Notes: generated from the sequence alone by a model not told the origin. A stretch of 64,000 nt of DNA from Niveispirillum cyanobacteriorum (GCF_002868735.1 NZ_CP025611.1:2412501-2476500), one strand, 5' to 3'. Positions 1-10,066 are shown, numbered from the stretch's first letter. Program-made: numbers and translations.

Positions 1-3000
1 CCGCATGAGCTGGTGCTGGCCGCCGCCTGTTTGGGCCGCACCGCCATCGCCATCACCGATCATGACAGTCTGGCGGGAGCCGTGCGTATGCATACGGCCT
101 GCAAACAGCATCGCATGCAACTGGTGGTGGGGTGCCGCCTGACCCTGGCCGATGCACCGCCGGTCCTGTGCTATCCCACCGACCGCGCCGCCTATGGAAG
201 GCTGACCCGGCTGCTGACCTTGGGCAAACGGCGCGGGGCCAAGGGCGAATGCCACCTGGCCCTGGCCGATCTGGCGGGGGCGGCAGAGGGGCAGATACTG
301 GCTGTGTTGGCGCCCGATGGCCGGGCCACGCCCGCCCGCCTGTCCGACCTGTCGGTACAGCTGGACCGGTTCCGCGCCCTGGCGGCGGCGGGGCTTTATC
401 TGGCCGTCGCCCCGCTTTACCAGGGCTATGATCGTTCCCGCCTGCTGCGGCTGGGGGAACTGGCCGACCGGCAGGGCATAGGCCTGCTGGCCACCCATGA
501 TGTGCGCTATCACCACCCGGATCGGCAGCGCCTGTTCGATATTCTGACCTGCATCCGCCATGGCCGAACCCTGGCCAATGCCGGTCGCATCCTGTCGCCC
601 CATGCCGACCATTACCCCAAACCAGCGGCCAGCATGGCCGCCCTGTTCGCCGACCGACCCGACGCCCTGGCCAATAGCCGCCTGATCGCCGACCGCTGTA
701 CGTTCAGCATGGATGAGCTGCGCTACGATTACCCCATTGATCCCATCCCGGATGGCCGCACCCCACAGGAGGAGCTGGAGCGTCTGACCTGGGAGGGGGC
801 GAAACGGTTTTATCCGCAGGGCGTACCGGAAAAGGTACGCAAACAGCTTCTGTACGAGTTCGACCTGATCGGCCGGCTGAAATACGCACCTTACTTCCTG
901 ACGGTGCATGACATTGTCCGCTTCGCCCGGTTGCGTGAGATCCTGTGCCAGGGGCGGGGATCGGCGGCCAATTCAGCCGTCTGCTATTGCCTGGGCATCA
1001 CCGCCGTCGACCCTGCCGATCATGAACTGCTGATCGAGCGTTTCATCTCCGAGGACCGGCACGAGCCGCCAGACATTGATGTCGATTTCGAGCATGAGCG
1101 GCGCGAGGAGGTGATGCAGTACATCTACACCAAATATGGCCGCGACCATGCCGGTCTGGTGGCCACCGTCATCTGCTACCGCTCGCGCATGGCCCTGCGG
1201 GAAGTGGGCAAGGTGCTGGGCCTATCCGACGATGTTGTCGGCGCCCTGGTGCGCCTGGGCTGGAACCGGCATGGGGTGGAACATGAGGGCACAGCGCGCG
1301 AGGCGGGGCTGGACCCGTCCGACCCGACCCTGGCCCTGTGTATGGAGCTGGCCTATGATTTGCGCGGCTTTCCCCGGCATCTGTCACAGCATGTGGGCGG
1401 CTTCGTCATTTCCCGCTCACGCCTGGATGAACTGGTCCCCATCGAGAATGCGGCCATGGAGGACCGCACCGTCGTCGAATGGGACAAGGATGATGTCGAT
1501 GCATTGGGCCTGCTGAAGATCGACATTCTGGCGCTGGGCATGCTGTCCTGCATGCGGCGCGGGCTGGAAATGCTGGGACAGCGGCTGGGCCGCCCCCTGG
1601 GCCTGACCGATATTCCCAATGATGACCGCGACACCTATGAGATGATCTGCCGGGCCGACACGATCGGCGTGTTCCAGATCGAAAGCCGGGCGCAGATGTC
1701 GATGCTGCCGCGCCTGCGCCCGCGCGAATTCTATGATCTGGTGATCGAGGTGGCGATCGTGCGCCCCGGCCCCATCCAGGGCGACATGGTCCATCCCTAT
1801 CTGCGCCGCCGCCGGGGGCAGGAGAAGGTAGAGTTCCCCAAACCGGAACTGGAACAGGTGTTGAAGCGCACGCTGGGCGTACCCCTGTTCCAGGAACAGG
1901 CCATGCGCATGGCCATTGTCGCCGCCGGCTTCTCTCCCGGACGCGCCGATCAACTGCGCCGGGCCATGGCCACCTTCAAGAAGACGGGCGGGGTGGGGGC
2001 GTTCGAACAGGAATTCATTGATGGCATGATCGGGCGCGGCTACGACCCCGACTATGCCGCCCGCTGTTTCAAGCAGATCCAGGGGTTCGGCAGCTATGGG
2101 TTCCCGGAAAGCCATGCCGTCAGCTTCGCACTGCTGGCCTATAAATCCTCCTGGCTGAAATGCCACCACCCGGCCATCTTCGCCTGCGCCCTGCTGAACA
2201 GCCAGCCCATGGGCTTTTATCAGCCGGCCCAGATCATCCGCGATGCGGTGGAACACCGGGTAGAGGTGCGACCCGTCGATATCAACCGGTCAGAATGGGA
2301 TTGCACGCTGGAGGAAGGGCGCGGTGGCCCTGCCTTGCGCCTCGGATTTAGGCAGATCAAGGGCATGCGGGAGGAGGCAGCCATCACCATCGCGCGCGAA
2401 CGCAGCGGTGGCTATGACACGATCCGCGACCTGTGGCGGCGGACCAGCCTGCCCGTCGCCATTCTGGACCGGTTGGCTGATGCCGATGTCTTTGCCAGCC
2501 TGGGTCAGGACCGGCGCCAGGCTCTCTGGGAGGTGAAGCGGCTGGGCGGCAAACCGCTGCCCCTATTCCAGGCTGCCGATCAGGCACGCCGCATCGGCGA
2601 TAACCGCCCGCCCGTCGATATGGGGGACGAGCCGGAGGCGAACCTGCCACAGATGACACAGGGCGAACAGGTCTGGGCCGATTACCGGACCAAGGGGTTG
2701 AGCCTGCGCGCCCACCCGCTGGCCCTGCTGCGCGGCACGATGACGGGACTGGGCATGGGGCCGACCAAGGCGCTGGGCGATATCAAGGCGGGCAGCATCG
2801 TCAGCACCGCCGGCCTGGTGCTGGTGCGGCAACGGCCCGGCACGGCATCGGGCGTCATCTTCGTGACGCTGGAGGATGAAACGGGCATCGCCAATCTGGT
2901 GGTCTGGCCGTCCGTCCTGGAACGGTTCCGCCGTACCCTGATGACCGCTGCCCTGATGGGGGTGCGCGGGCGGTTACAGCGGGATGGCGATGTCATCCAT

Positions 3001-3129
3001 GTCGTGGCCGAAAAACTGTTCGATCTGTCGGCGCATCTGCACATGCTGAATGACGGCCCCGCCAACGATACCGCCCTGCCCGACGCCATCCCCGCCCATA
3101 TCTTCGGCGAGGGGCGGAATTTTCATTAG
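1..3129 (+). CDS. dnaE2: Error-prone DNA polymerase III alpha subunit DnaE2 (5' end outside window)
   Basis: Mutagenic translesion polymerase of the SOS-induced ImuA-ImuB-DnaE2 cassette. The frame is open from base 1, where it reads PHELVLAAA, a typical point roughly 40 residues into DnaE2, so the first residues lie outside the window. An N-terminal PHP domain (ITDHDSLAG) is followed by the polymerase core. The metal-binding pair lies in PDIDVDF near residue 357, and a third Asp is in LLKIDILALG near residue 507. A C-terminal OB-fold follows (about residues 920-1010). The protein ends GRNFH, close to the usual DnaE2 C-terminus, so the 3' end looks intact. imuA and imuB are expected upstream, outside the window. 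An apparent IS end begins at the stop codon. Confidence 0.95.
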   Translation, partial: PHELVLAAACLGRTAIAITDHDSLAGAVRMHTACKQHRMQLVVGCRLTLADAPPVLCYPTDRAAYGRLTRLLTLGKRRGAKGECHLALADLAGAAEGQILAVLAPDGRATPARLSDLSVQLDRFRALAAAGLYLAVAPLYQGYDRSRLLRLGELADRQGIGLLATHDVRYHHPDRQRLFDILTCIRHGRTLANAGRILSPHADHYPKPAASMAALFADRPDALANSRLIADRCTFSMDELRYDYPIDPIPDGRTPQEELERLTWEGAKRFYPQGVPEKVRKQLLYEFDLIGRLKYAPYFLTVHDIVRFARLREILCQGRGSAANSAVCYCLGITAVDPADHELLIERFISEDRHEPPDIDVDFEHERREEVMQYIYTKYGRDHAGLVATVICYRSRMALREVGKVLGLSDDVVGALVRLGWNRHGVEHEGTAREAGLDPSDPTLALCMELAYDLRGFPRHLSQHVGGFVISRSRLDELVPIENAAMEDRTVVEWDKDDVDALGLLKIDILALGMLSCMRRGLEMLGQRLGRPLGLTDIPNDDRDTYEMICRADTIGVFQIESRAQMSMLPRLRPREFYDLVIEVAIVRPGPIQGDMVHPYLRRRRGQEKVEFPKPELEQVLKRTLGVPLFQEQAMRMAIVAAGFSPGRADQLRRAMATFKKTGGVGAFEQEFIDGMIGRGYDPDYAARCFKQIQGFGSYGFPESHAVSFALLAYKSSWLKCHHPAIFACALLNSQPMGFYQPAQIIRDAVEHRVEVRPVDINRSEWDCTLEEGRGGPALRLGFRQIKGMREEAAITIARERSGGYDTIRDLWRRTSLPVAILDRLADADVFASLGQDRRQALWEVKRLGGKPLPLFQAADQARRIGDNRPPVDMGDEPEANLPQMTQGEQVWADYRTKGLSLRAHPLALLRGTMTGLGMGPTKALGDIKAGSIVSTAGLVLVRQRPGTASGVIFVTLEDETGIANLVVWPSVLERFRRTLMTAALMGVRGRLQRDGDVIHVVAEKLFDLSAHLHMLNDGPANDTALPDAIPAHIFGEGRNFH

Positions 3130-3165
3130 GGGCTGTTGGCGAAGCATCTGAAATTGAGAACACCC
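3127..3165 (+). mobile_element. Putative solo end of an IS630-like element
   Basis: The dnaE2 stop TAG opens the 12-mer TAGGGGCTGTTG. Its reverse complement ends the IS630 transposase relic at 36010-36021. Twelve bases further on, CATCTGAAATTGAGAACACC (3144-3163 approx.) recurs with one change at about 35949-35968 beside that relic. IS630 elements insert at TA and duplicate it, and here TA precedes GGGGCTGTTG. This is therefore read as a leftover IS end; the family assignment rests on the second copy. Confidence 0.4.
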
Positions 3166-3282
3166 CCTCCCCCTGCGAAGGCCGGAACCCAGGGGCCCAC
3201 AGCACCGACTTCTCCCCTTGCGCCTGCTAGAAGCGTTGCCGTTGGGGGTGCGGTCCCTGAGACCCGGCCTTCGCCGGGGAGG
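3166..3282. repeat. Long imperfect inverted-repeat element (CCGG-rich intergenic palindrome)
   Basis: Arms of about 30 bp at 3166-3195 and 3253-3282 are inverted copies of each other with several mismatches, around a central region of about 57 bp. The arms (GCGAAGGCCGGAACCCAGGGG and its partner) resemble those of the element at 49977-50092. It fills the gap between dnaE2 and the chemoreceptor gene and has no coding potential. It looks like a small non-autonomous or REP-type repeat. Confidence 0.55.
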
Positions 3283-3314
3283 CAATTTATAAATTTAAGT
3301 ACCGTTGCTGCCCC

Positions 3315-4775
3315 TCAAGCTGCGTTGCGCAGGTCGCGGATGAAGCCTTCAAGACGGTCATGCATGTCGGCGGACAGGCGTTCGGCGTCTTCGGCGGTGC
3401 TGTTGGTCTTGGCCACGGCATCGGCGATGCCGCCAGCCATGTCGGCCATGCGGGAAACGGTGGTGCCCAGGGAGGCCGTGCGGGTAGAGACGGTCTGGAT
3501 GGACCGGCTGATTTCCATCACGGTTGCTTCCTGCTGCTGTACCGCGTCAGAGATTTCGCCGGCCCCGCTGTCCAGTGCCGTCACGGCATCGGCCACGCTG
3601 GCAATGGCGTCCACAGCGGCGCGGGTGGCGGCCTGGATCTCGGCCACCTGACGGCTGATATCCTCCGTCGCACGGCCGGTCTGGGTGGCCAGGCTCTTGA
3701 CCTCCGACGCGACCACGGCAAAGCCCTTGCCAGCCTCACCAGCGCGCGCCGCCTCAATGGTGGCGTTCAGGGCCAGCAGGTTGGTCTGCCCAGCAATGTC
3801 GGCGATCAGCTGCACCACGCTGCCGATGCGGGCGGCAGTTTCCGACAGTTCAGACACCTTCTCCCGCACGCGCCCTACCTCATGCGCCGTGCCACGCGCC
3901 TGGGCGGCGGCACCACTGGCGGTGCGGGACACTTCCGCGATGCTGGCGGCCATTTCTTCCACAGCCGCCGCGACGGCGGCGGCGTGGCCCGTGGCTTCAT
4001 CCGCCTCGGCCCGCGCCTCGCCCGTCATCTCTCCCGTGCTGGCCACCGACCGGCCCAGCAGGTCCGCCTCTTCCCGCAGGCCGCGCACGGCAGCGTCCAG
4101 GCGACGGGTCATGCTTTCGACGTCGACGACGAAGCGGTCGGCCAGCCCCTTGCGCAGGGCCACGCGCTCGGACCGCTGCGTCTCGGCGGCCTGCAACTGC
4201 TGTTCACGCAGCCGTTCGGTCTCCACCACGGCCTCTTCGGCCTTGGTACGGGCGCTTTCCGAATAGAGGAAAGAACTCTCCAGGTTCCAGGACAGCCAGA
4301 GCAACACGCCCGTTTCAACCACCACGACAATGGCATGCAGGATGACGCGCAGCAGGCTACCCTGACCGTCGGGGAAGACCAGCGACGGCAGCAGGAAGGA
4401 CAGGGTCAGGTGATGCACCGCCGTCACCCCCGCCGCCACCAGGATGACGCGCCAGTTACAGAAGGCGGTGAGCATGGCCAGGACCGCGAAATACAGGAAA
4501 TGTGCATCGATCTGCCACGGCCCGGCGGACGCCGCGACCACCACCGAGACCTGCCCGATGGCCAGCACCGCGATCAGATAATCGACAGCGGGGCGCGCCA
4601 TACGCGTGACATAGGCGCCGGTACCGACGCCCGCGATCAAGGCCGACAGGACCAGCGGCATCAGCCAGCTCACCTCGCCTCGGATCAGGGAGACCAGCGT
4701 CAGGGGCACACACACCCAGAGAAAGACCACGAACAGGGTCAATGCGGCAGAACGGATACGGTCGATAGGGGACAT
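3315..4775 (-). CDS. Methyl-accepting chemotaxis protein with polytopic membrane sensor
   Basis: Chemoreceptor of 486 residues. The first ~175 residues hold about six hydrophobic helices with almost no periplasmic loop and His/Asp-containing segments ([21 protein letters not shown]). It therefore probably senses within or through the membrane rather than via a periplasmic ligand domain. A coiled-coil linker follows (about 175-230). The cytoplasmic signalling hairpin carries the conserved tip [18 protein letters not shown] near residue 335, which contacts CheA and CheW. No clear HAMP domain is visible. It lies 35 bp downstream of the small secreted-protein gene on the same strand, probably in one transcript. 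Confidence 0.93.
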   Translation of the reverse strand: MSPIDRIRSAALTLFVVFLWVCVPLTLVSLIRGEVSWLMPLVLSALIAGVGTGAYVTRMARPAVDYLIAVLAIGQVSVVVAASAGPWQIDAHFLYFAVLAMLTAFCNWRVILVAAGVTAVHHLTLSFLLPSLVFPDGQGSLLRVILHAIVVVVETGVLLWLSWNLESSFLYSESARTKAEEAVVETERLREQQLQAAETQRSERVALRKGLADRFVVDVESMTRRLDAAVRGLREEADLLGRSVASTGEMTGEARAEADEATGHAAAVAAAVEEMAASIAEVSRTASGAAAQARGTAHEVGRVREKVSELSETAARIGSVVQLIADIAGQTNLLALNATIEAARAGEAGKGFAVVASEVKSLATQTGRATEDISRQVAEIQAATRAAVDAIASVADAVTALDSGAGEISDAVQQQEATVMEISRSIQTVSTRTASLGTTVSRMADMAGGIADAVAKTNSTAEDAERLSADMHDRLEGFIRDLRNAA

Positions 4776-4810
4776 CGGGTGGGGAACTCCCTGTTACGTG
4801 TTGGTTTTTC

Positions 4811-5122
4811 TCAGGCGCCGCAGTTGACCAGCGCGCCCGACAGCAGCAGGGCCGGCAGGCGGGACAGGCGCGCCGCACTGTCCTGGTCGGGCACCTGCAC
4901 CAGCCAGACCTGTGGCCCCAGGCCGGCCAGTGGCCCGCCGTCCCGCAAGGTCACGCCGGTATCCGCCAAACGGGCCAACTGCGCATCCGTCGCCTGCCAG
5001 GGCGGCAGCAGGACGGCCAGGGTGCGGCCACTGGCCGGCACGGCTGAGGCCGCCACCAAAAGCGGTGCGGTCAGCAGAAGGATCGCGGCAAGTGATACCG
5101 GAATGATGTGGCGGGGGAACAT
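4811..5122 (-). CDS. Small exported hypothetical protein
   Basis: 103 residues starting MFPRHIIPVSLAAIL. A hydrophobic N-terminus ending near AASA suggests a signal peptide or anchor. The rest is a small domain with QVWLVQVPDQ and one Cys three residues from the end (NCGA). The reading frame stays open upstream to 5380, but the ATG at 5122 gives the only sensible export signal. It precedes the chemoreceptor by 35 bp, so it may be a periplasmic partner of that receptor (inference). No family recognised. Confidence 0.6.
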   Translation of the reverse strand: MFPRHIIPVSLAAILLLTAPLLVAASAVPASGRTLAVLLPPWQATDAQLARLADTGVTLRDGGPLAGLGPQVWLVQVPDQDSAARLSRLPALLLSGALVNCGA

Positions 5123-5424
5123 TTGTATGGAAACCTGAAATGGAACCTGGAAACAGCTCATGGCCATAGCATGGCCGAAGATGGAGCGATTTTCACCTTT
5201 GTCCAGCTGACCCTGCGCATAGGGTAACGACATCAGCGATATTGTTTCTAAGAGGAATTTATTTACAGGCGCCCAAAAACAAAGGGTGTGTGTTATTCCA
5301 AAAAGGACATAGGCCATTCGTCGGGGTTTGGTCGGGTTGTGGGCCTGCTTGCGTCCCCTGCAAGCCACCCCCGGCGGCAAGCCCCCTTGCCAGCGGGGCC
5401 GGCTTGAGTCATCTACAGCCGATC
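5123..5424. other. Intergenic region between divergent genes
   Basis: 302 bp separating the minus-strand secreted-protein/chemoreceptor pair from rlmN. It has an AT-rich stretch at about 5230-5310, unusual for this genome, that probably holds the two divergent promoters. A GGCCAT-AGC-ATGGCC palindrome lies at 5162-5176, and a small GGCAAG/CTTGCC hairpin lies near 5372-5390, ahead of rlmN. No gene or known RNA family was recognised. Confidence 0.4.
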
Positions 5425-6624
5425 ATGGGCATCGAAAATCACAGCAGCAATTTCGCGCCGGCGGCCCGCACCGACGGTCGGATCAACCTTGTCGGCCTTT
5501 CCCGCGAAGAGCTGGAAAGCACGCTGGTCGACGCCGGATTCGAGAAGTTCCGGGCGCGCCAGGTCTGGCACTGGGTCTATCATCGCGGCGTCACCGATTT
5601 CGCGCTGATGTCGACGCTGGCCAAGCCGGCGCGCGAGAAAATGGCCGAGCATTTCGTGGTGGACCGGCCCACACCGGTCAAGGATCTGAAATCCGTCGAT
5701 GGCACGCGCAAATGGCTGTGCCGGTTCCATGACGGGCAGGAGGTGGAGGCCGTCCACATCCCGGAGGAAGATCGCGGCACGCTGTGCGTCTCCTCCCAGG
5801 TGGGCTGCACGCTCACCTGCCGCTTCTGCCACACGGGCACGCAGCGTCTGGTGCGTAACCTGACAGCGGATGAGATTGTGGGACAGGTGATGCTGGCCCG
5901 CGACCATCTGGAAGAATGGCCCAGCCCGCCGGACGGTCGCATGCTGTCCAACATCGTCATGATGGGCATGGGCGAGCCGCTTTATAATTACGATAACGTC
6001 GCCAAGGCGTTGAAGATCATCATGGATGGGGAAGGCATCTCCATCTCCAAGCGCCGCATCACCCTGTCCACCTCCGGCGTGGTGCCCATGATGAAGAAGG
6101 CGGGCGAGGAGCTGGGCGTGAACCTGGCCGTCAGCCTGCATGCCGTGAATGATGAGCTGCGCGACCGCATCGTGCCCATCAACCGCAAATACCCGATCAA
6201 GGAATTGATGGATGCGGTGCGCAATTATCCGGGCCTGAACAATGCCCGGCGCTGCACCTGGGAATATGTCATGTTGAAGGGCGTCAATGACAGCATGGCG
6301 GATGCCCGCGAGCTGGTGCGCCTGATCCGGGACATCCCGTCCAAGATCAACCTGATCCCGTTCAATCCCTGGCCCGGTTCGCCGTTTGAGCGCAGCGACT
6401 GGGACCAGATCGAGAAGTTCAGCGATTATGTGAACGCGGCCGGTTATGCCAGCCCCATCCGCCGCCCGCGCGGCGACGATATCCTGGCCGCCTGTGGCCA
6501 GCTCAAAAGCGAAAGCCAGCGGCCCACCGCCGCCCAGCGTGCAGGGCAACTGGAACAAAGCAAGCTGCTTGCTGCCGAGTACGCTGCCCAGATCGCGGCC
6601 AAGGAAGCAGCACTGGCGCTGTAG
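5425..6624 (+). CDS. rlmN: 23S rRNA (adenine2503-C2)/tRNA methyltransferase RlmN
   Basis: Radical-SAM methyltransferase that methylates C2 of A2503 in 23S rRNA and A37 of some tRNAs. The start was placed at the ATG at 5425 ([10 protein letters not shown]). The upstream extension of the frame is AT-rich, noncoding-looking sequence. At 399 residues it is slightly longer than the E. coli enzyme (384). The 4Fe-4S motif CTLTCRFC (CX3CX2C) sits near residue 135. The [15 protein letters not shown]-contact segment follows. The C-terminal region has the [15 protein letters not shown] strand and the expected [12 protein letters not shown] segment with the resolving Cys. A strong hairpin follows the gene. 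Confidence 0.96.
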   Translation: MGIENHSSNFAPAARTDGRINLVGLSREELESTLVDAGFEKFRARQVWHWVYHRGVTDFALMSTLAKPAREKMAEHFVVDRPTPVKDLKSVDGTRKWLCRFHDGQEVEAVHIPEEDRGTLCVSSQVGCTLTCRFCHTGTQRLVRNLTADEIVGQVMLARDHLEEWPSPPDGRMLSNIVMMGMGEPLYNYDNVAKALKIIMDGEGISISKRRITLSTSGVVPMMKKAGEELGVNLAVSLHAVNDELRDRIVPINRKYPIKELMDAVRNYPGLNNARRCTWEYVMLKGVNDSMADARELVRLIRDIPSKINLIPFNPWPGSPFERSDWDQIEKFSDYVNAAGYASPIRRPRGDDILAACGQLKSESQRPTAAQRAGQLEQSKLLAAEYAAQIAAKEAALAL

Positions 6625-6654
6625 AGCGGGCCGGAACGGCTTCACGCCTCTTTA

Positions 6655-6690
6655 CCGCCTTCCCGGCGAAGGCCGGGGAAGCAATATTCT
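6655..6690. repeat. Short CCCGGC...GCCGGG palindromic repeat
   Basis: CCCGGCGAAGGCCGGG followed by GAAGCAAT. The same arrangement (palindrome, then GAGGCAAT) ends the inverted-repeat element at about 3264-3287, so the two are probably related short intergenic repeats. Confidence 0.35.
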
Positions 6691-6702
6691 TCAAGAACAC
6701 GA

Positions 6703-6738
6703 AAAGGGACGGACCAACCCAAGCTGGTCCGTCCCTTT
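6703..6738. terminator. Bidirectional hairpin terminator between rlmN and the DUF6607 gene
   Basis: Perfect 14-bp stem AAAGGGACGGACCA/TGGTCCGTCCCTTT with an 8-nt loop. It sits between two convergent genes and has A/T flanks usable in both directions. Confidence 0.75.
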
Positions 6739-6789
6739 CGCATTCCATCCGGGGGCCGGCGCACAATACCGCCAGCCCCCGGATGCGCG

Positions 6790-7785
6790 TCACCCCCGCG
6801 ACGCGCCGGCCATGGCGGTGGCCGGTCCTGTGGCGCCGGTGATCAGGTGGCGGGCCTGGGACACGGCATCCGCCGTCCCCATCTCTCCCTTCGCCACCTT
6901 CCCGGCGAGTTCCATGAGTTGCTTGCCGGTGCTGGAGCCGTTTTCGGCCTCCTGCACCAGATGGATGCCGCCATGCCGGGCCGCGACATCGTCCCATTGC
7001 TTGCGCACGGCGGCCCAGAAGGTGGCCGTTTTGGCCATGTAATCATCCGCCGCCTGGATTTCGAATTCCGTGGACGGGACATAGCTGTTCAACACCACCT
7101 CATGCACGATGGTGGCGAGATTGCCGTCGCGCATGCCGGCCTTGGCGTTATCCTGTTCATGCACCCAGCCCTGATGCGTCAGCGCATGGCGGTTGGTGCC
7201 AAAATAGCGGTCATAGATCGGCTTGCGTACCGCATCGCGCCGCGCCAGGGGCCGGCCCGTCTCCCCGCTGATCCAGCGATGTTCGCCGCGATCATGCTTC
7301 CATTGTCCGACCCCGCCATAGCGCGGGCTGTCATCGGTTTGCCAGACCGTCTGGGCCCAGGCGTCGGTGCGCTGGGCCGCCGGCACGGGCGTGACCTTCC
7401 ACTGGTCCGGGCCTTCATAGGTCAGCACCGTTTCCGGCTCATAGGTCCAGTCCTGGCGCCAATGCTTGATGACGAAGGGCTTGTCCTCCTCATCCTTGAC
7501 GACCAGCAGATGCTGCAAGCGGATGGTGCGGCCCGTATCCTCGATCACGCGCACCGCCTCAAACCCGCCGCTGCGCTTAGGCTCGATGGGCTCATAGCCA
7601 GGGGCGATGGCCACCGTCTCCTTGAAGTCGAACTTCACCCGGTAGGTGCCGGCCATGGCCAGGATGGCAGCGCGGTCGGCATTGAAGGCGGTGCAGTCGG
7701 GCTTGCCGCAATCGACCTGGGCCGTGGCGGGCAGGGCGGCCAGCAGGGCCAGGGCCGTCAGACCGGCTTTCAGGGACATGTTCAT
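6790..7785 (-). CDS. Exported DUF6607-family protein
   Basis: 331 residues with a signal peptide (MNMSLKAGLTALALLAALPATAQ) and a Cys pair just after it (DCGKPDCTAF). The body is rich in aromatic residues (HWRQDWTYE, YGGVGQWKHD), consistent with a secreted beta-rich domain. The ATG at 7785 has an AAGGAA ribosome site; the longer frame upstream overlaps the receptor gene. It follows the TonB receptor by 10 bp, so the two are co-transcribed. DUF6607 genes are, to my knowledge, often next to heme/iron TonB receptors. The biochemical role is unknown. Confidence 0.8.
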   Translation of the reverse strand: MNMSLKAGLTALALLAALPATAQVDCGKPDCTAFNADRAAILAMAGTYRVKFDFKETVAIAPGYEPIEPKRSGGFEAVRVIEDTGRTIRLQHLLVVKDEEDKPFVIKHWRQDWTYEPETVLTYEGPDQWKVTPVPAAQRTDAWAQTVWQTDDSPRYGGVGQWKHDRGEHRWISGETGRPLARRDAVRKPIYDRYFGTNRHALTHQGWVHEQDNAKAGMRDGNLATIVHEVVLNSYVPSTEFEIQAADDYMAKTATFWAAVRKQWDDVAARHGGIHLVQEAENGSSTGKQLMELAGKVAKGEMGTADAVSQARHLITGATGPATAMAGASRG

Positions 7786-7795
7786 CGGGGGTTCC

Positions 7796-10006
7796 TTAGA
7801 AGCTGACGGTGAGCGAGGCGCTGAGATTGCGGCCGGGCTGGGTATAGCTGTCGCGGACGGTGGAACTGGCGGCCAGGCCGCGCACATCACCCCACCACCA
7901 GTATTTCTGGTTGGTGATGTTGAAGAGGCCGGCGCGCAGGGTGGCGAAATCCGTCACGCGCCAGCGGGCGGTGGCGTCCAGCACAATGAAGTCGCCGGGC
8001 GCGAAACAGCCGCCGGTGCAGGTGGTGCCGATGCGGGACGTGGATTTCTTGGCCGAATAAATGGCGCTGATATCACCGCCGAACCGCCCCTCGGTCGGTT
8101 CTTCCCAACTGACGCCCAGGGTCAGTTTCACCGGATCGATGCTGTCCAGGGGGCGTTTCACGCCGCCCGTTTCCTGATCCCCCTTGGCATAGGCGGCACC
8201 GCCGATCAGGCCAAAGCCCTGGCCGATATCCCAGTTGGCCTTGGCCTCCAGACCGTGGATCGTCACCTTGTTCAGGTTCACATATTGATATGTCGCGGGG
8301 CTGGCGGCCGTGAAATTGCCCGAGACCAGTACCTGTTCGATGAAATCATCGTACCAGCCCTTGAACCCGGTGACGGCCGCCTGCCAGTCATCCCCGCGCA
8401 GACGCAGGCCCAGTTCGACGGTGCGGCTGCTTTCCGGCTTCAGATCGGGGTTGGAGATGGAGCGGTAATTCTGGATCGGGTTGGCAAAGCCGTTATTCAC
8501 CTGCCCCGGAGCGGGCGCCTTGAACCCTTCCGCATAATTCGCGAACAGGCCGGCATGATCGTTCAGCCAGTAAAGGGCCGCGAATTTGGGCGAGACATGA
8601 TCATCGCTCTGCCCTGTGGCGGTACCCACGAACAGCGGGTCGGTCTTGGGGTCGATCTTGTAATAGTCGTAGCGCAAGGCGGGATAGAGCGACAGGGACC
8701 CGCCCAGCAATGTCACCTCATCCTGGATGAACAGGCCGACCAGCGTATGGTCGGTGGTGGGGAAGGCGCGGGTGGGATAGGTCTCCCCCGTCGGCGGTAC
8801 CGTCCCGTCGCGGGTGCCCAGCTGTTCGGTCAGGGAGAAATCACCGCCATAGACCAGCAGATGGTCGATGCCATCGCCCTTGATGGAGGTGCTGGCATCG
8901 ACATTCAGGCCCGTGACCTTGTTGTCGAAGGTATTGATCCGCAACCGGTCGGCGGCACTATTGCGGTCTTCGGCGGAATATTGCCGCGTGTCGCTGTCCT
9001 GGCGGTAGAGCGTCCAGTGCAGGCTGTCGATCACGCCACCATCGGCGGGATCATAGCGGTGATCCAGGCTGACCCGGTCGCGGCGTACCGTATCATGCGC
9101 CTTCAGGCCGATGACGCTGGTCGATGCCAGGGGCGGTACCGCCACGGCGGTCAGGACATCGGCCTCCATATCATGGTCGAACAGCTCATAGGTCAGGCGC
9201 AGCGCATGTTCGCCCGTCGGCTGCCAGACCAGCTTGGCCAGGGCCGAGTTATCGGCAATGTCCTGCGGGTTGGCGGCGGTGCGGTTGATGTTGGCGGTCT
9301 TGATCGCGCCCTTATTCTCCGTCTCCTTGGCGTCGCGGCGGTTATAGGCCAGCATGGCTGACCAGTCGCCCGCCTTGCCGGCCAGGACCATGCCCTTGCC
9401 CCAGCCGCGATCCGCCTCGCTATAGCCGGCCTTCACCTCTCCACCATAGGCCTTCTCGCCCTGGATGAAATCGACGGGGTCCTTGGTCACGAAGCTGACG
9501 GCACCGGCCAGCCCGTCGGAGCCATAGAGGGCAGAGGCAGGGCCGCGCAGGATTTCGACGGATCTCAGCAGGTCCAGATCGACATAATCGCCACGGCCCA
9601 CCGATTGCCCGCCAAAGGCAAAGGCGTCGGGGGCGCGGATGCCATCGGTCTGGATCAGAACGCGGTTGCCCTCCAGACCCCTGATATTGAACCCGCTATT
9701 GCCGTCGCGCCCTGTATTGGCACCGGCGGCGGTGAAACGGGTGGGCGACGAACGGACGGACACGCCCGGTTCATGGCGGATCAGGTCCTTGATATCGGTG
9801 ACCAGCCGGTCCTTCATTTTCTCCGCCCCGATGACGCTGACGGTTGCCGGCGCATCCAGGGTTTCCTTGGGCGTGCGGGTGGCGATCACCGTGATCTCGC
9901 TGACCTGCATATCCGCAGCGTCAGCCACTTGCACATCCTGCGCACCCACAGGGGCGGCCAGGGCCAACAGAACCAGGGGCAAGGCCGTCATATTCCGGCA
10001 AGTCAC
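7796..10006 (-). CDS. TonB-dependent hemoglobin/heme-type outer-membrane receptor
   Basis: Outer-membrane beta-barrel for iron or heme uptake, about 736 residues. The N-terminus is a short signal peptide, and the TonB box region VSEITVIATRT follows. The plug domain (about 45-170) contains GFNIRGLEGNRVLIQTDG and ILRGPASALYGSDGLAGAV. The barrel ends in the expected aromatic residue (SASLTVSF). I chose the GTG at 10006 because it puts an Arg before the hydrophobic core; an ATG at 9991 is the alternative. The plug and barrel best resemble the hemoglobin/transferrin/lactoferrin receptor family. A Fur-box-like site lies upstream, so iron repression is likely. Confidence 0.9.
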   Translation of the reverse strand: MTCRNMTALPLVLLALAAPVGAQDVQVADAADMQVSEITVIATRTPKETLDAPATVSVIGAEKMKDRLVTDIKDLIRHEPGVSVRSSPTRFTAAGANTGRDGNSGFNIRGLEGNRVLIQTDGIRAPDAFAFGGQSVGRGDYVDLDLLRSVEILRGPASALYGSDGLAGAVSFVTKDPVDFIQGEKAYGGEVKAGYSEADRGWGKGMVLAGKAGDWSAMLAYNRRDAKETENKGAIKTANINRTAANPQDIADNSALAKLVWQPTGEHALRLTYELFDHDMEADVLTAVAVPPLASTSVIGLKAHDTVRRDRVSLDHRYDPADGGVIDSLHWTLYRQDSDTRQYSAEDRNSAADRLRINTFDNKVTGLNVDASTSIKGDGIDHLLVYGGDFSLTEQLGTRDGTVPPTGETYPTRAFPTTDHTLVGLFIQDEVTLLGGSLSLYPALRYDYYKIDPKTDPLFVGTATGQSDDHVSPKFAALYWLNDHAGLFANYAEGFKAPAPGQVNNGFANPIQNYRSISNPDLKPESSRTVELGLRLRGDDWQAAVTGFKGWYDDFIEQVLVSGNFTAASPATYQYVNLNKVTIHGLEAKANWDIGQGFGLIGGAAYAKGDQETGGVKRPLDSIDPVKLTLGVSWEEPTEGRFGGDISAIYSAKKSTSRIGTTCTGGCFAPGDFIVLDATARWRVTDFATLRAGLFNITNQKYWWWGDVRGLAASSTVRDSYTQPGRNLSASLTVSF

Positions 10007-10066
10007 AATCCCACACTCCCAACTGCAATTGCGAACCACTCTCAACATCAATATTCAGAATGCGGG

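Noticed and set aside
1417-2256. Long open frame on the minus strand within dnaE2 (279 codons)
   Set aside because: Shadow frame caused by GC-rich third positions; no start context and dnaE2 motifs are on the plus strand.
3360-5138. 592-codon plus-strand frame opposite the chemoreceptor gene
   Set aside because: Antisense of the receptor; translation is His/Arg/Gly-rich with no domain.
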